38,948 nucleotides of DNA, from NCBI GenBank assembly GCA_964472785.1, contig CAYYMH010000039.1:1-38948 (forward strand), given 5' to 3'. The notes under the pieces are model-generated. The model was not told the origin of the DNA. It did no database searches and saw only the letters and a list, made by a program, of their open reading frames with translations. Source of the DNA: CAYYMH01 sp964472785 (GTDB taxonomy: Bacteria; Zhuqueibacterota; Zhuqueibacteria; Thermofontimicrobiales; Thermofontimicrobiaceae). Of this stretch, positions 14,984 through 24,660 are shown one piece after another (positions within the stretch are counted from its first letter, which is position 1; every line of letters starts with the position of its first letter). The position numbers and the translations under genes were made by a program.

Positions 14984-17101
14984 ATGAGTATTGAAAACAG
15001 ATTAATCCAATTATTTGAAAAAGACCCGAAACGAACGTACAAGCCCAAGCAGCTTGCCCAATTGTTTAAAATCCCTGATGATAAATATCCCGCCTTTCGG
15101 AGAAAGCTAAATAAAATGGTCAATGAAGGAAAATTGACCCGATTCCAAAAAGGCAGGATCGGGCAGGGAATGAAGAGCGCGGAAGTTGTCGGCAAATTAC
15201 ATGTGAAGACACAAGGTTACGGTTTTATCGTGACCGATGAAAAATCGATTGATGTGTTTATTAGCCAGAAGAATATGGGGACAGCGTTGCATGGCGATAT
15301 TGTACGGGCACGTTTGTTTGCGCACCTGAAAGGAAAAAGCCAGGAAGCGCGGGTCATCGAAGTCATCGAACGCGCCAGATCGAATTTTGTGGGTGTTTTT
15401 CGTCCGGGTCCGTATTGGGGTGTTGTTGTGCCGGACGAGTTGAAAATTCACCGCGACCTTTATATTGCACCGGAAAATCAGATGAGCGCAAAGGACGGTC
15501 AAAAAGTCGTGGCTCAGCTGACTGAATGGACTGACGAAAGACAAAATCCTCAGGGGGAGATTGTGGAAATTTTGGGTTATCCGGACGAGCCGGGAGTAGA
15601 TGTGATTTCCATTGCCCGGTCATTTGATTTGCCTGATCAATTCCCCAAGGCTGTGGAAAATGAGGCGCAAAAATTTTCCGAAGAAATTCCGAAAGAGGAA
15701 ATTGAAAAACGGCTGGATTGGCGACAGGAACTCACTTTTACGATTGATCCAAATGATTCGAAAGATTTCGATGATGCGATATCTCTGAAAAAACTAAACA
15801 ATGGTAATTTTCTATTAGGTGTTCACATCGCGGATGTGAGTCATTTCGTCCCCAAAAACAGTAAGCTTGATCAAGAGAGTCAGAACAGAGGGACGTCTGT
15901 TTATTTGGTAGATCGCGTTATTCCGATGTTCCCTGAAAAATTATCTAATGAAATCTGCTCACTCAAACCAGGACAGGAAAAGCTAACATTTAGCGTGTTG
16001 ATTGAGCTTAATAAAGCTGCTGATGTTTTAAATTACCAAATAAAAGAATCTGTCATTATCAGTGATCGACGGTTTACGTATGAAGAGGTGCAGGATATCC
16101 TTGATAATAAAACAGCGGACAACAAATTTTCCCAAGTGTTGCAGCAGATGCTCGAACTAAATAAACAATTGATTCGTAAGCGAAAAGAGCGAGGCAGTCT
16201 GGATTTTTCCAGTCAGGAAGTGAAAGTGATTTTAAATGAAAAATTTGTACCCGTGGAAATCGAAAAAAGGCTACAAATAGATAGCCATCGAATTATTGAA
16301 GAATTTATGGTGTTGGCAAATTCAGTTGTCGCCAAACATGTGGATTTGATTTTGAAAGAAAAAACTGGTCAGGATTTACCGTTTCCTTATAGAATCCACG
16401 AACGGCCGAGCAAGGAAAAATTACAGGAATTCAAGAATTTTCTGAATGCGCTGGGTATTGAATTTAATATTCGCAAAAAAGTGACGCCAAAAATGTTCCA
16501 AAGATTACAGAGCTCAATCAGGGATACGGAAAAGCAAGTGCTCATCGAGAGGGTCATGGTCCGAAGTATGATGAAGGCGAAGTACACAACAGAAAATCAG
16601 GGACATTTTGGACTCGCCTTAAAATATTATTGTCATTTTACGTCACCGATTCGCCGCTATCCCGATTTGTTAGTTCATCGGATGTTAAAAGCTTATCTTG
16701 CTGATCCATCGCACGTTCCGCTAAAAAAGCAAAAACTGGAAAAGATGTGCGAACACGCAACTAAGATGGAGATACGTGCCATGGAAGCAGAACGGGCTTC
16801 CACTAAAGCGAAGCAACTCGAGTTTATGCAGGATAAGATTGGCGAGACCTTCCGCGGCATCATTTCCGGAGTGACGTCATTTGGTATCTTTGTCGAGATT
16901 ATTGATTATCTTGTTGAGGGACTGGTACACATAACTGCGCTGGATGATGATTATTATAATTATGATGAAACGCGATACCGTTTGATCGGAACATATCAGG
17001 GGAAGACTTATCAATTAGGCGACGCAGTGACCGTTAAGGTGGTTTTAGTCAACGTTGAAGAACGCATTATTGATTTTGAATTAGTGAATGAAACGGAGTG
17101 A
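14984..17101 (+). CDS. rnr: Ribonuclease R (RNB family 3'-5' exoribonuclease)
   Basis: This 705-residue protein starts at ATG 14984 behind GAGGAA. The order is canonical: an N-terminal winged-helix domain (residues 1-60), two cold-shock OB folds (about 68-210; GYGFIVTDEKSIDVFISQKN), the RNB catalytic domain (about 240-570) and a C-terminal S1 domain (about 620-700; FRGIISGVTSFGIFVEIIDY). The magnesium-binding cluster is D255-P-N-D-S-K-D261-F-D263-D264, as required for hydrolysis. The LKYYCHFTSPIRRYPDLLVH motif of the family is intact. RNase R degrades structured mRNA and rRNA in the cytoplasm. The length is slightly short for the family because the C-terminal basic tail is minimal. A hairpin terminator follows immediately. 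Confidence 0.97.
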   Translation: MSIENRLIQLFEKDPKRTYKPKQLAQLFKIPDDKYPAFRRKLNKMVNEGKLTRFQKGRIGQGMKSAEVVGKLHVKTQGYGFIVTDEKSIDVFISQKNMGTALHGDIVRARLFAHLKGKSQEARVIEVIERARSNFVGVFRPGPYWGVVVPDELKIHRDLYIAPENQMSAKDGQKVVAQLTEWTDERQNPQGEIVEILGYPDEPGVDVISIARSFDLPDQFPKAVENEAQKFSEEIPKEEIEKRLDWRQELTFTIDPNDSKDFDDAISLKKLNNGNFLLGVHIADVSHFVPKNSKLDQESQNRGTSVYLVDRVIPMFPEKLSNEICSLKPGQEKLTFSVLIELNKAADVLNYQIKESVIISDRRFTYEEVQDILDNKTADNKFSQVLQQMLELNKQLIRKRKERGSLDFSSQEVKVILNEKFVPVEIEKRLQIDSHRIIEEFMVLANSVVAKHVDLILKEKTGQDLPFPYRIHERPSKEKLQEFKNFLNALGIEFNIRKKVTPKMFQRLQSSIRDTEKQVLIERVMVRSMMKAKYTTENQGHFGLALKYYCHFTSPIRRYPDLLVHRMLKAYLADPSHVPLKKQKLEKMCEHATKMEIRAMEAERASTKAKQLEFMQDKIGETFRGIISGVTSFGIFVEIIDYLVEGLVHITALDDDYYNYDETRYRLIGTYQGKTYQLGDAVTVKVVLVNVEERIIDFELVNETE

Positions 17102-17106
17102 TATAT

Positions 17107-17150
17107 AAAAAGCGGAACGTCTAACATTTTTGTTAGCATGTTCCGCTTTT
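17107..17150. terminator. Bidirectional intrinsic terminator between rnr and HU gene
   Basis: AAAAGCGGAAC (about 17108-17118) pairs with GTTCCGCTTTT (17140-17150), with an inner CTAACA/TGTTAG stem. T-runs flank both sides, so it can terminate the plus-strand rnr and the minus-strand HU gene, which converge here. Confidence 0.9.
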
Positions 17151-17175
17151 ATTAAAAAAAGAATTGATTTCGTAA

Positions 17176-17451
17176 TTACTTTACGGCATCTTTTAAAGCC
17201 TTGCTAGCAGTAAATTTTGGCTTATTGCCAGCGGGAATTTGAACTTTGTCTCCTGTTTGGGGATTTACACCTGTTCGTGCTGCATAATGTTGAACTTTAA
17301 AAGTGCCAAAACCTTGAAATGTGAAAGAGTCTCCCTTTACCAAACAATCCTTCAGTGCTGAAAAAACAGCATCAACAACCTCGCCGGCAACTCTTTTAGA
17401 TGGTATTCCGTCGACTTCAGCTACTTTATCGATGAGTTCTGCTTTGGTCAT
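17176..17451 (-). CDS. hup: HU-family DNA-binding protein
   Basis: This 91-residue histone-like protein begins at MTKAELIDKVAE (start 17451), set by a very strong AGGAGG on the minus strand (plus 17459-17464). A longer upstream frame to 17535 has no support. Hallmarks are LVKGDSFTFQGFGTFKVQHY, ARTGVNPQTGDKVQIPAGNK and PKFTASKALKDAVK, the beta-arm and C-terminal helix that insert into the DNA minor groove. HU dimers bend and compact DNA and assist replication and repair. A good promoter lies about 55-85 bases upstream. It converges with rnr over a shared terminator. Confidence 0.96.
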   Translation of the reverse strand: MTKAELIDKVAEVDGIPSKRVAGEVVDAVFSALKDCLVKGDSFTFQGFGTFKVQHYAARTGVNPQTGDKVQIPAGNKPKFTASKALKDAVK

Positions 17452-17506
17452 TTTAACGCCTCCTATTAAAGTTAGTGATTCTAATGACTTGCTTAAATCT
17501 GAGTAC

Positions 17507-17535
17507 AAATTAACAAAATTTATTATCAAAGTCAA
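17507..17535 (-). promoter_or_regulatory. sigma70 promoter of the HU gene
   Basis: On the minus strand TTGACT (17535-17530), a 17-base spacer and TAATTT (17512-17507) precede the HU ribosome site by roughly 45 bases. The optimal spacing and near-consensus -35 make this a credible housekeeping promoter. Confidence 0.6.
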
Positions 17536-17670
17536 TGAAAAAATGGATTAATTTGCATTTTTCGAAAAATATTTTAAAATATGACATTGGCGTGTCTGGC
17601 TGATATTCATCTCAATTTGACAACAGATTTTACTAATAATTTGCTTTTGTTGATGGCAAATATTAATATG

Positions 17671-17793
17671 AATAATCAGTAGAAAATATCGGTATCAGAA
17701 AAAATAGTTTTCCCGATTGCAGGGGATGCACATGTGCATCCCCTACGGTCTAAATATAAATAAAACAAAAAAATAATGATCCAACAGATCATT
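17671..17793. repeat. MITE-like interspersed element, copy 1
   Basis: This ~123-base element is bounded by imperfect ends AATAATCAGT / ACAGATCATT. It contains a perfect 24-base palindrome (arm AGGGGATGCACA, 17721-17744), followed by TACGGTCTAAATATAA, an A-rich tract and ATGATCCAACAGATCATT. The same layout recurs at 28425-28545. It fills the spacer between the HU gene and the GH18 gene. Confidence 0.8.
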
Positions 17794-17801
17794 GATATGC
17801 C

Positions 17802-20225
17802 TTATTTAACAATCGCCAACTCAATCATTTCCCGCTGATCATTGACTATAATCGTACAATAATACAATCCCGAAGGCAACTGCGTACCTGCGTCAGTAGT
17901 ACCGTTCCAGTTCAGTTGGTAACTGCCGCGATTTAGATTTACTCTGTCATAAAATGACTTCACTTTTTCACCCAAAATATTGAATATTTGGACAGATACT
18001 TTTCCCGGTTCAGGCAATTGAAACTCAATCGACGTATTTTGATTGAATGGGTTAGGATAGCTTTTTAATAATAGGTAATCACTTAGCTGATGATGTTTTC
18101 GATGATTTACACCTGTTTCATCAAAAAAGAAAGTTAAAATACGTTCCATCACTTGATTTCTTTTTTCCGCCGGATAAATCGTTTCGAAAGGAAATCCAAA
18201 ATTTACTACTTTCGTCGGCGCGATGCCAAGGGTGCCGCTGAACTGAATTCCGGCGATGTATTGGTCATTGTAGCTTAAGCAGGCTGTGGCATCCTGCGCC
18301 GGTTGAATGCCATCCGGATAGTTCACCGAATAGTTCGCAGTACTGTCACCAAAGGAAAATTCCACGTTTTCAAAGATACTTCCACTTATGCCAGTTACAG
18401 TGTAATCTTCAACCCGATCTGTGAAAAAATTCGCTTTTAAATAATTGCGGTAAAAATCCTGATCATCTGCTGTACCTTGCTGATCCAAATCCCAGCCAAT
18501 TTCTGAACCGGACACAAAGAGCTTGCCGCCTTGCTGAAGAAAACTCTGCACTAACAATTGCTCATAATTACTGAATGTCTCGTCTTCAGTCGATTCCTGT
18601 CCTGAAATCCAGTCGACAACTTTGTAATTGGTTAAATAAACATCGCCGTTGATAACAGCTTCATTGGACGCGGAATCAAACGCATAACCGGCTGCCTTGA
18701 TCGCGCTACCGTGTTCGATTGCAAAGTCTCTGGTATTTCCCGGCACCGTCATCCGGTCGTAACCGTTAACAATCAGAATATCTGCTAATCGGTCTGCTTT
18801 TGCTGCAGTTAAGGTTTCAGTTGGCGGACTTTCGCCGAATTGATTGTAAGCTGTCATTTTAAAGAAATAAGCAGAATCCGGTAACAAGTCCGTTGCTAAC
18901 ACCATCGGACTGGTCATAGTAAAAGCGAGATGAAAATTATTTCTGTTTGTTCCCATGTAAACGTGGTATCCGTCTGCATCCGCAGCTTCAGCGGCGCTTA
19001 TTCTGACTAAACCACCGCCAATATTTTGCACACGAAAATTTTCAACTGCCACCGGCGGTGCTTCGATGCCGAATTGATCGCGTAAAGCTCCCCACAATTC
19101 GGGTCGATCTCCGTCATATCCCAGCGCCCACATGCCAACGCCTTGCAAGTTTTTTTCTTTCGCCAATTTGTATTTTTCAGTCAAACTTAAGCTGTCGTCG
19201 AACCAACATTGGTACCAGCGAGCCGAAAAATGGCGATACCAGGGCGTCATGGATTCATTGTCCCACAATTTGCTGTAAGCGTTCGCCTCATTTTCGGCAG
19301 CAGAGTATCTTTTTGCGGAACCAGAGCCGGTGGTTCGGGAGCCCTTGCTTCCGGTCTGTGTGGGCCATTTAATGCCGTAATAGGGCAATCCCAAAATGAT
19401 TTTGTCGTTCTGTCCGAAAGTGCGATTTAAATAATCGTTGACAGTCCAGGTAATATTGTAGGTTCCCCAACCTGACAAAGGCGCTACCGGACCGGCGTAG
19501 TCACCACCAGTCCAGTAATAATTATACCCCATAATGAAGAGGGCGTCACAGACTTGGGCCAAAAAATTATAGTCAAATTTATTGCTCCAATTTACAGCCG
19601 GCAAAGCAATGCTCACGGAAGAATGCGGAATGTGCTTGTGAAATGTATCTGCTAACGCCTTCATGAATACGTTTAAATTTTGACGCTGTGACGATGGAAA
19701 TTTTTCAAAATCAATATTGACACCATCAGCATTTGCCAACTGAACCTGCTCGAGTAAATTATTGACCAATCGGGTTCGGTTCGTGGCATTACTTAATAGC
19801 GTGGTTAATGATCCCGTATCAAAATTGATCGCAACGAGTACAACCTTTACACCGTAACTATGAGCACGATTTATTAGACCGGTGACAGGCCAGCTATGAT
19901 AATCGATGATATTTCCCTGCGAGTTCACCTCAACGCCGAAATAGGCGATGGTCGAAAGCAGGCTGTAATTATAATTGGGATAAGCCGAATTCATCCAGTA
20001 GGGATGATACCCAAAGACCTCTTTGGACACAACATGCTGTCTTTTCTGCAGCGGAACCGGTTTTCGAGTAGGCTTTTGCTGAAACTGCTGCTGCGGATAA
20101 ATTTTTGAATAACGCTGGTGTTCATACTGATGAATGCTCACAGGTTCGGTTTGTTGCGCAAAAATGTTTTGAATAAAAATAAAGCAGAATAGAATTTTTA
20201 CAGCAAATATGAAATACTTTTCCAA
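17802..20225 (-). CDS. Secreted GH18 chitinase-like/YaaH-like protein with sorting domain
   Basis: This is an 807-residue exported protein. Its signal peptide ends FIFIQNIFA before QQ. Residues about 66-385 are a glycoside hydrolase 18 barrel (EVFGYHPYWMN, then DGVNIDFEKF with D167, D172 and catalytic acid E174, then IMGYNYYWTGGDYAGPVAPL and GVGMWALGYDGDRPELW). The position normally Asp in DxxDxDxE is N170, as in YaaH/cortex-lytic relatives. About 390-475 is a fibronectin type III domain. Residues 480-705 form a flavodoxin/ThuA-like 'VNGYDR ... GGKLFVSGSEIGWDL' module also seen in secreted amidases and lyases. The last 85 residues are a sorting domain (SYPNPFNQNTSIEFQLP). It probably cleaves chitin- or peptidoglycan-type glycans outside the cell; the substrate is inferred. 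Confidence 0.92.
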   Translation of the reverse strand: MEKYFIFAVKILFCFIFIQNIFAQQTEPVSIHQYEHQRYSKIYPQQQFQQKPTRKPVPLQKRQHVVSKEVFGYHPYWMNSAYPNYNYSLLSTIAYFGVEVNSQGNIIDYHSWPVTGLINRAHSYGVKVVLVAINFDTGSLTTLLSNATNRTRLVNNLLEQVQLANADGVNIDFEKFPSSQRQNLNVFMKALADTFHKHIPHSSVSIALPAVNWSNKFDYNFLAQVCDALFIMGYNYYWTGGDYAGPVAPLSGWGTYNITWTVNDYLNRTFGQNDKIILGLPYYGIKWPTQTGSKGSRTTGSGSAKRYSAAENEANAYSKLWDNESMTPWYRHFSARWYQCWFDDSLSLTEKYKLAKEKNLQGVGMWALGYDGDRPELWGALRDQFGIEAPPVAVENFRVQNIGGGLVRISAAEAADADGYHVYMGTNRNNFHLAFTMTSPMVLATDLLPDSAYFFKMTAYNQFGESPPTETLTAAKADRLADILIVNGYDRMTVPGNTRDFAIEHGSAIKAAGYAFDSASNEAVINGDVYLTNYKVVDWISGQESTEDETFSNYEQLLVQSFLQQGGKLFVSGSEIGWDLDQQGTADDQDFYRNYLKANFFTDRVEDYTVTGISGSIFENVEFSFGDSTANYSVNYPDGIQPAQDATACLSYNDQYIAGIQFSGTLGIAPTKVVNFGFPFETIYPAEKRNQVMERILTFFFDETGVNHRKHHQLSDYLLLKSYPNPFNQNTSIEFQLPEPGKVSVQIFNILGEKVKSFYDRVNLNRGSYQLNWNGTTDAGTQLPSGLYYCTIIVNDQREMIELAIVK

Positions 20226-20321
20226 AATTTAAACCTTTCAAAAAATTATCGATTTAATCAATCATCATATTTTATCAATAATTATCAACTGAAAAGAGAC
20301 GATTTTGTTCAGAAAAAAATT

Positions 20322-20472
20322 TCACCGCAGAGAACGCAAAGAACACAAAGAGAAAATAAATATATAAATCAAAAACCTATTAAGTCAAATAATATCAAAT
20401 CACCAGATTTTCAGCAAAGTTCAAAACTTTTTTAACAAAATCTCTGCGACCTCAATGACCTCGATGGTTAGA
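20322..20472. repeat. Inverted repeat of 'CACCGCAGAGAACGCAAAG' type
   Basis: The left arm is TCACCGCAGAGAACGCAAAG followed by AACACAAAGAG (20322-20351). The right arm CTCTGCGACCTCAATGACCT then CGATGGTTA (20442-20470) is its degenerate reverse complement. 'Caccgcagagaacgcagag' repeats are widespread intergenic elements in environmental bacteria. No gene is visible in 20226-20544. Confidence 0.6.
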
Positions 20473-20544
20473 TTTTGACCGCCTGAATAGTGACAAAAAA
20501 AGTAAAATATCAGGAATTTTACAGATAATGTCGTTTGGAAAATG

Positions 20545-22347
20545 CTATCGGATATAAAGCAGCTTCTTCACTTTTTCAAATGCACCAACTTTTAAAAATG
20601 AGAAATAAATTCCACTGGGGACGCGAGTTCCCAAAGAATTCCTCCCGTCCCAGGTAATTGAATAGATTCCGGGAGATTGAAATTCATCAACAAGTGTACG
20701 GATGTTGTTTCCCATCAAATCATAAATAACCAGTTCGACGTGGCTTTCAGTTCGATCGTCGGTTATTTTCGGAATTGAGTAGGAGATAATTGTACTGTCA
20801 TTAAACGGATTGGGAAAATTTTGTCGTAAATCAATCGTGTCGGATTGATCAAGAAGGCGGGTTTGGTTTGTTTTTGTATTTTCGGTTGTCCTTTCGGCAG
20901 AATCAACCTTTTTTAGTTTCAGCCATTTTTCAGTAGGAAAGGTTTCCAGCATCCATTTAAAATAATACTGATCATTTGAAAAAGTCGTTATCTGCCTTTT
21001 TTGATGGGGTGAGTAAAAATCAGTTATCCCTTGTTCGGAAAAAAGATACTTCAACATGTGTAAAAATTCGTGTATGGTGACTACTTTATCGACCGTCTGA
21101 TTTTGATAGACAGGCTGTGCTGAAAAAGGAACTTTAGGTGCAATTTGGTCGATCTGCTTAAAAGTATAACCGCTGTAGCCTGACCAGGAATCCGGGGAGT
21201 TCATCCAGGAATAATAGGCAAAGATGAAATCATATTTTCCCGGATTGATATTCAACCGATTCAAATCTTTGACAACTTCCTTTTTGGGCAGCAGAAATCC
21301 CCACTCATTATCTTGATAAATAAAGTCTTGATCACTCAAAAGACGATCGATGATTAATCTGTCGGTCTCAATCTTGCAAATCCGGGTATAATTCCAAACA
21401 AATGTCTTAAGATGTTGAATAGTTCGGCTAATATCAGTGAGTTCCGCGCTGGCAATTTTTATTAATCCCGAGTCAGGATCGAGATATTGTGTGTAGATAA
21501 GAAACAATCCGTTTAGTGTGACCGTTCTGTTCTCGGATTGAATTTTAATGACATGCTTTGAGTTGTTTTGGTAAAATATTTCTCTGACATTTTTGCTGGG
21601 GCTGGCATAGACATATAAATCGTTATAGCCGTACGGGATTTCTGCATCAAGCTGAACAATTTTAAAGTGATCGGGCTTGATTGAATACACAGTTTTTTGT
21701 TGAAGTAACGCTGTGGGATGTTGAGCGTAACTGTTGAAATAATTTTCATTCAGATTCCCGCTAAACAGACTTACGAAACAGGTGTCTGTTTTGCGCGTGC
21801 CCCGGTTAAAAACATTGGTTTTAATTTGAATAACATCCCCCTGATGCCATTGAGATTTTGGATTGAGTATTTTAATATCTGCAACTTCGATGTCAGTAAC
21901 GCGGTTTTGATCAATCCAAAATGACCAGACCGGACTTTGCCAGAATTGAGTGTTTTTGTATCCGTACACCATCCAATAGTAAGGCGTCAGATCCTCGAAC
22001 ACATTTTTTGACTTAACTGAAAAAGATGTTTTATTGCGGATCCATCGATCCAGAACGATTTTGCCGCCAGACTTTGAAACGAGCAGACGGTATTCAGCAT
22101 CATCAAATGGCAAAGGCAACCAGACAAACTTGGGAGTCAGGATGTCGATTTCTTTTTGATAGGGGGGAGCAATTAATTTAATCGAGTCTATTTGCGATTC
22201 GCCGGTTTCTTCTTTTTGTTGAATGATTGCATTTTTCGAAGCATTTAAGTGCTGATCCGCCAACAACTTTTTAGACGCGCTCGAATTAAGAACGCACAAA
22301 AAACTTAATAAAAATAAAAATTTCATTGACAGAATGATCTCTTTCAT
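20545..22347 (-). CDS. Secreted HEFLH putative metallopeptidase with CARDB-like and sorting domains
   Basis: This is a 600-residue exported protein. The start may be ATG 22347 or the in-frame ATG 22326, which heads a tighter signal sequence (MKFLFLLSFLCVLNSSAS). Residues about 55-145 look like an Fn3/Ig-type fold (TPKFVWLPLPFDDAEYRLLV, YYWMVYG). Residues 150-272 resemble a CARDB adhesion-type domain. The next 130 residues are unassigned and contain a helical/mixed segment and FIFAYYSWMNSPDSWSGYSG. H426-E-F-L-H430 gives a zinc-peptidase motif, with H448 (DFYSPH) a possible third ligand. The end is a sorting domain (LRQNFPNPFNDSTIISYSIP ... WDGRNSLGTRVPSGIYFSFL). The peptidase family is not recognised. 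A role on extracellular protein is inferred. Confidence 0.8.
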   Translation of the reverse strand: MKEIILSMKFLFLLSFLCVLNSSASKKLLADQHLNASKNAIIQQKEETGESQIDSIKLIAPPYQKEIDILTPKFVWLPLPFDDAEYRLLVSKSGGKIVLDRWIRNKTSFSVKSKNVFEDLTPYYWMVYGYKNTQFWQSPVWSFWIDQNRVTDIEVADIKILNPKSQWHQGDVIQIKTNVFNRGTRKTDTCFVSLFSGNLNENYFNSYAQHPTALLQQKTVYSIKPDHFKIVQLDAEIPYGYNDLYVYASPSKNVREIFYQNNSKHVIKIQSENRTVTLNGLFLIYTQYLDPDSGLIKIASAELTDISRTIQHLKTFVWNYTRICKIETDRLIIDRLLSDQDFIYQDNEWGFLLPKKEVVKDLNRLNINPGKYDFIFAYYSWMNSPDSWSGYSGYTFKQIDQIAPKVPFSAQPVYQNQTVDKVVTIHEFLHMLKYLFSEQGITDFYSPHQKRQITTFSNDQYYFKWMLETFPTEKWLKLKKVDSAERTTENTKTNQTRLLDQSDTIDLRQNFPNPFNDSTIISYSIPKITDDRTESHVELVIYDLMGNNIRTLVDEFQSPGIYSITWDGRNSLGTRVPSGIYFSFLKVGAFEKVKKLLYIR

Positions 22348-22494
22348 AATAAAGCTGATTTTTAAGATTGAAAGTTAGTTGAATCTAAAATGCTGAAAAT
22401 CCTGAATACCTCAATTAAAAAAGACTTTGCAAAAAACCGCTTTGTTTGATATTTTTTCCACTGTTTTGATGTAATTATTCAGCGTGTTTTCTTT

Positions 22495-23019
22495 GCCACC
22501 AAGGCACCAAGACTCGAAGTTACACAAAAAAATAAATTGCCATTGTTTTTCTATTTAGTTAGCTTTTTTAAAACATGAATGATTCGTTAGTTCTCTTAAG
22601 TGTTGTCCAATCGAAAAAAACAATAATAGACCTCACCCCGTACAGAGATGATGTTTAGTCGAATAAATGAAAAATAAATTCATTACGATAAAATTTAATG
22701 TAGTTTTATGTCAACCACCACGTCATAAAAATATCGGTTTCTGAATATTTTTTTAAAACGGGCAGTAAAATTCATTTTAATTAGATAGCCTGTTTAATTC
22801 ATAAATCTTGCCACCAAGGCACCAAGTCACGAAGAATCAAAAAGTTGTGAAAGAAGCATTCATAAAAAATATTATGAGTCGATTAATCTCCTTTGCCTGC
22901 CAGACTTTATATTTTCAATACTTTGTGTGCCTTTGTGTATTAGAGACTTTGTGGCGTATGAATTATTCAGGTTATAAAATTTATTTTTGCTTTTCTTGGT
23001 ATCTTTGAGACTTGGTGGC
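22495..23019. repeat. 'GCCACCAAGGCACCAAG' repeats, including an inverted-repeat-bounded element
   Basis: GCCACCAAGGCACCAAG occurs at 22495-22511 and again at 22810-22826. Reverse-oriented relatives lie at 22921-22955 (CTTTGTGTGCCTTTGTG ... CTTTGTGGC) and 22995-23019 (ending CTTGGTGGC). The segment 22810-23019 is therefore bounded by perfect 9-base ends GCCACCAAG / CTTGGTGGC, like a small non-autonomous element. Apart from these repeats the 872-base spacer 22348-23219 shows no gene. An unsupported short frame at 22808-23008 lies inside the element. Confidence 0.65.
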
Positions 23020-23219
23020 TGAATAGTAACGTTTTGATTTACTTAATTGTTATAAAAAAAATTGAATAATGCAAGAAAAAAATGTATCATTTGCTTTTAC
23101 GCTTGACTTTTTAAATTCAATTAACTACTTTTAACATTATTTCTAAATTTAAAAATTAATCCTCAAACAGACGTTCAAAACAGTTTTGAATCGAGTGAAC
23201 TCAAGGAAATAGGGGCATT

Positions 23220-24635
23220 ATGGTTTACATTATTACAATCGCAGTCTATTTAGTCATCTTGTTTGCAGTGGGTGGATTTTTATCATTCAGAATCAAAAAT
23301 CAGGAAGATTTTATGGTTGCCGGTCGGAAACTTACGGCGCCGATTCTTGTCGGAACACTATTAGCCACCTGGATCGGCTCCGGTGACATTTTTAGTGTTT
23401 CTGATTTGAGTTATCATCATGGCTATAGCTCGCTTATCGGAAGCGCAGGCGGGTGGGTCGGAATCGTTGTCGTATTTTTTATTGCCGGGCGTGTGCGCAA
23501 GTTCGGTCAGTTCACCGTCCCCGATATTCTGGAAGTCCGCTACAATCATTGGGCACGTCTTCTGGCAACCATCACCACCATTATCGCTTACATCACTATT
23601 GTCAGCTATCAGTTTCGCGGTGGCGGTTGGGTTTTGAACATTGTTTCCAACGGACAAATTCCACTGGAAGTGGCAATGATCGTCGTGGCTGGTTTTGTCA
23701 TTTTATACACGTTAACAGCAGGTATGCTTTCTGTTGCATATTTAGATATCATTAATGGTGTTTTGATTTTGCTGGGTGTTTTTCTGGCCATACCATTCCT
23801 CATCCACCATGTGGGTGGAATGGATTATATCACGGCAAACGTCACGCCGAGGCAGCACCCGGTTCTGGGAAATATGAGTGCGCTCAAAGCGCTGGGATAT
23901 TTTATACCGACTTTGTTGTTAGCATTAGGCAACGGAAATATGTACCAACGTTTTTTCTCAGCTAAAAACGAAAAGGAAGCCAAAAAATCTGTGATTGGCT
24001 GGATAGTTGGCGTGGTTGTAATCGGTGTCGCTTTGCAAACATTGGCTGTTGTCGGTAGCAGCTATTTTAAAGATTTAGCTACGAATGAATCCGGAAAAAT
24101 TATTTTGTTGGTGGCGCACCGGGGAGTGCCGGTTGTTGTCGGTTGCATTCTCATTGCAGCAATTGTGGCCATTATTATTTCAACAGCAAACAGTTTTTTA
24201 TTGGTACCTGCAACCAATATTATGAGAGACATCTATCAGCGGTTTATCAATCCGGGAATCTCTGATAAAATGATTGTGCTGTTTTCCAGAATTGCGGTCA
24301 TTATTTTGGGCGTGTGCGCGTATGCTTTGATGCAGTTTTTTCCAAGAATTCTTGACGCGGCTTATGCGGCTTATACGGTGTATGGCGCCGGACTAACGCC
24401 AGCACTGATGGCTGTATTCTTTTGGAAACGTGCTACTGCGCAAGCGGGCGTAACTTCAATTTTAGCAGGAATGGTCATCACCATCATTTGGGAAGTCATC
24501 CGTAAAATACAGGGTGAATTTTTATTCGGTGTTCCGGCGATTTACCCGGCATTGTTCGCATCACTGGCATGCTTGATCGTGATCAGTCTCTGTCAAAAGC
24601 CACCGTCAAGTGAAAAATGGAAACCATTCTTTTAA
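23220..24635 (+). CDS. Sodium:solute symporter (SSS family)
   Basis: This is a 471-residue inner-membrane transporter with about 13 hydrophobic helices and the LeuT-like SSS fold. Signatures include the QEDFMVAGRKL loop after helix 1, ATWIGSGDIFSVSDLSYHHG in helix 2, FTVPDILEVRY, GMLSVAYLDIINGVL and the helix containing AIIISTANSFLLVPATNIMR, whose Ser/Thr residues form the Na2 sodium site in this family. It starts at ATG 23220 behind AGGGG. Members import sugars, amino acids, nucleosides or organic acids with sodium; the substrate cannot be read from sequence. It is the first of a plus-strand run that continues with a tiny basic ORF and the YciO-like gene. Confidence 0.95.
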   Translation: MVYIITIAVYLVILFAVGGFLSFRIKNQEDFMVAGRKLTAPILVGTLLATWIGSGDIFSVSDLSYHHGYSSLIGSAGGWVGIVVVFFIAGRVRKFGQFTVPDILEVRYNHWARLLATITTIIAYITIVSYQFRGGGWVLNIVSNGQIPLEVAMIVVAGFVILYTLTAGMLSVAYLDIINGVLILLGVFLAIPFLIHHVGGMDYITANVTPRQHPVLGNMSALKALGYFIPTLLLALGNGNMYQRFFSAKNEKEAKKSVIGWIVGVVVIGVALQTLAVVGSSYFKDLATNESGKIILLVAHRGVPVVVGCILIAAIVAIIISTANSFLLVPATNIMRDIYQRFINPGISDKMIVLFSRIAVIILGVCAYALMQFFPRILDAAYAAYTVYGAGLTPALMAVFFWKRATAQAGVTSILAGMVITIIWEVIRKIQGEFLFGVPAIYPALFASLACLIVISLCQKPPSSEKWKPFF

Positions 24636-24660
24636 AAAAATAACCGGAGGAAAACGGAGC

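Noticed and set aside
22808..23008. Plus-strand frame of 66 residues
   Set aside because: It is entirely within the GCCACCAAG inverted-repeat element; its residues simply translate the repeat.
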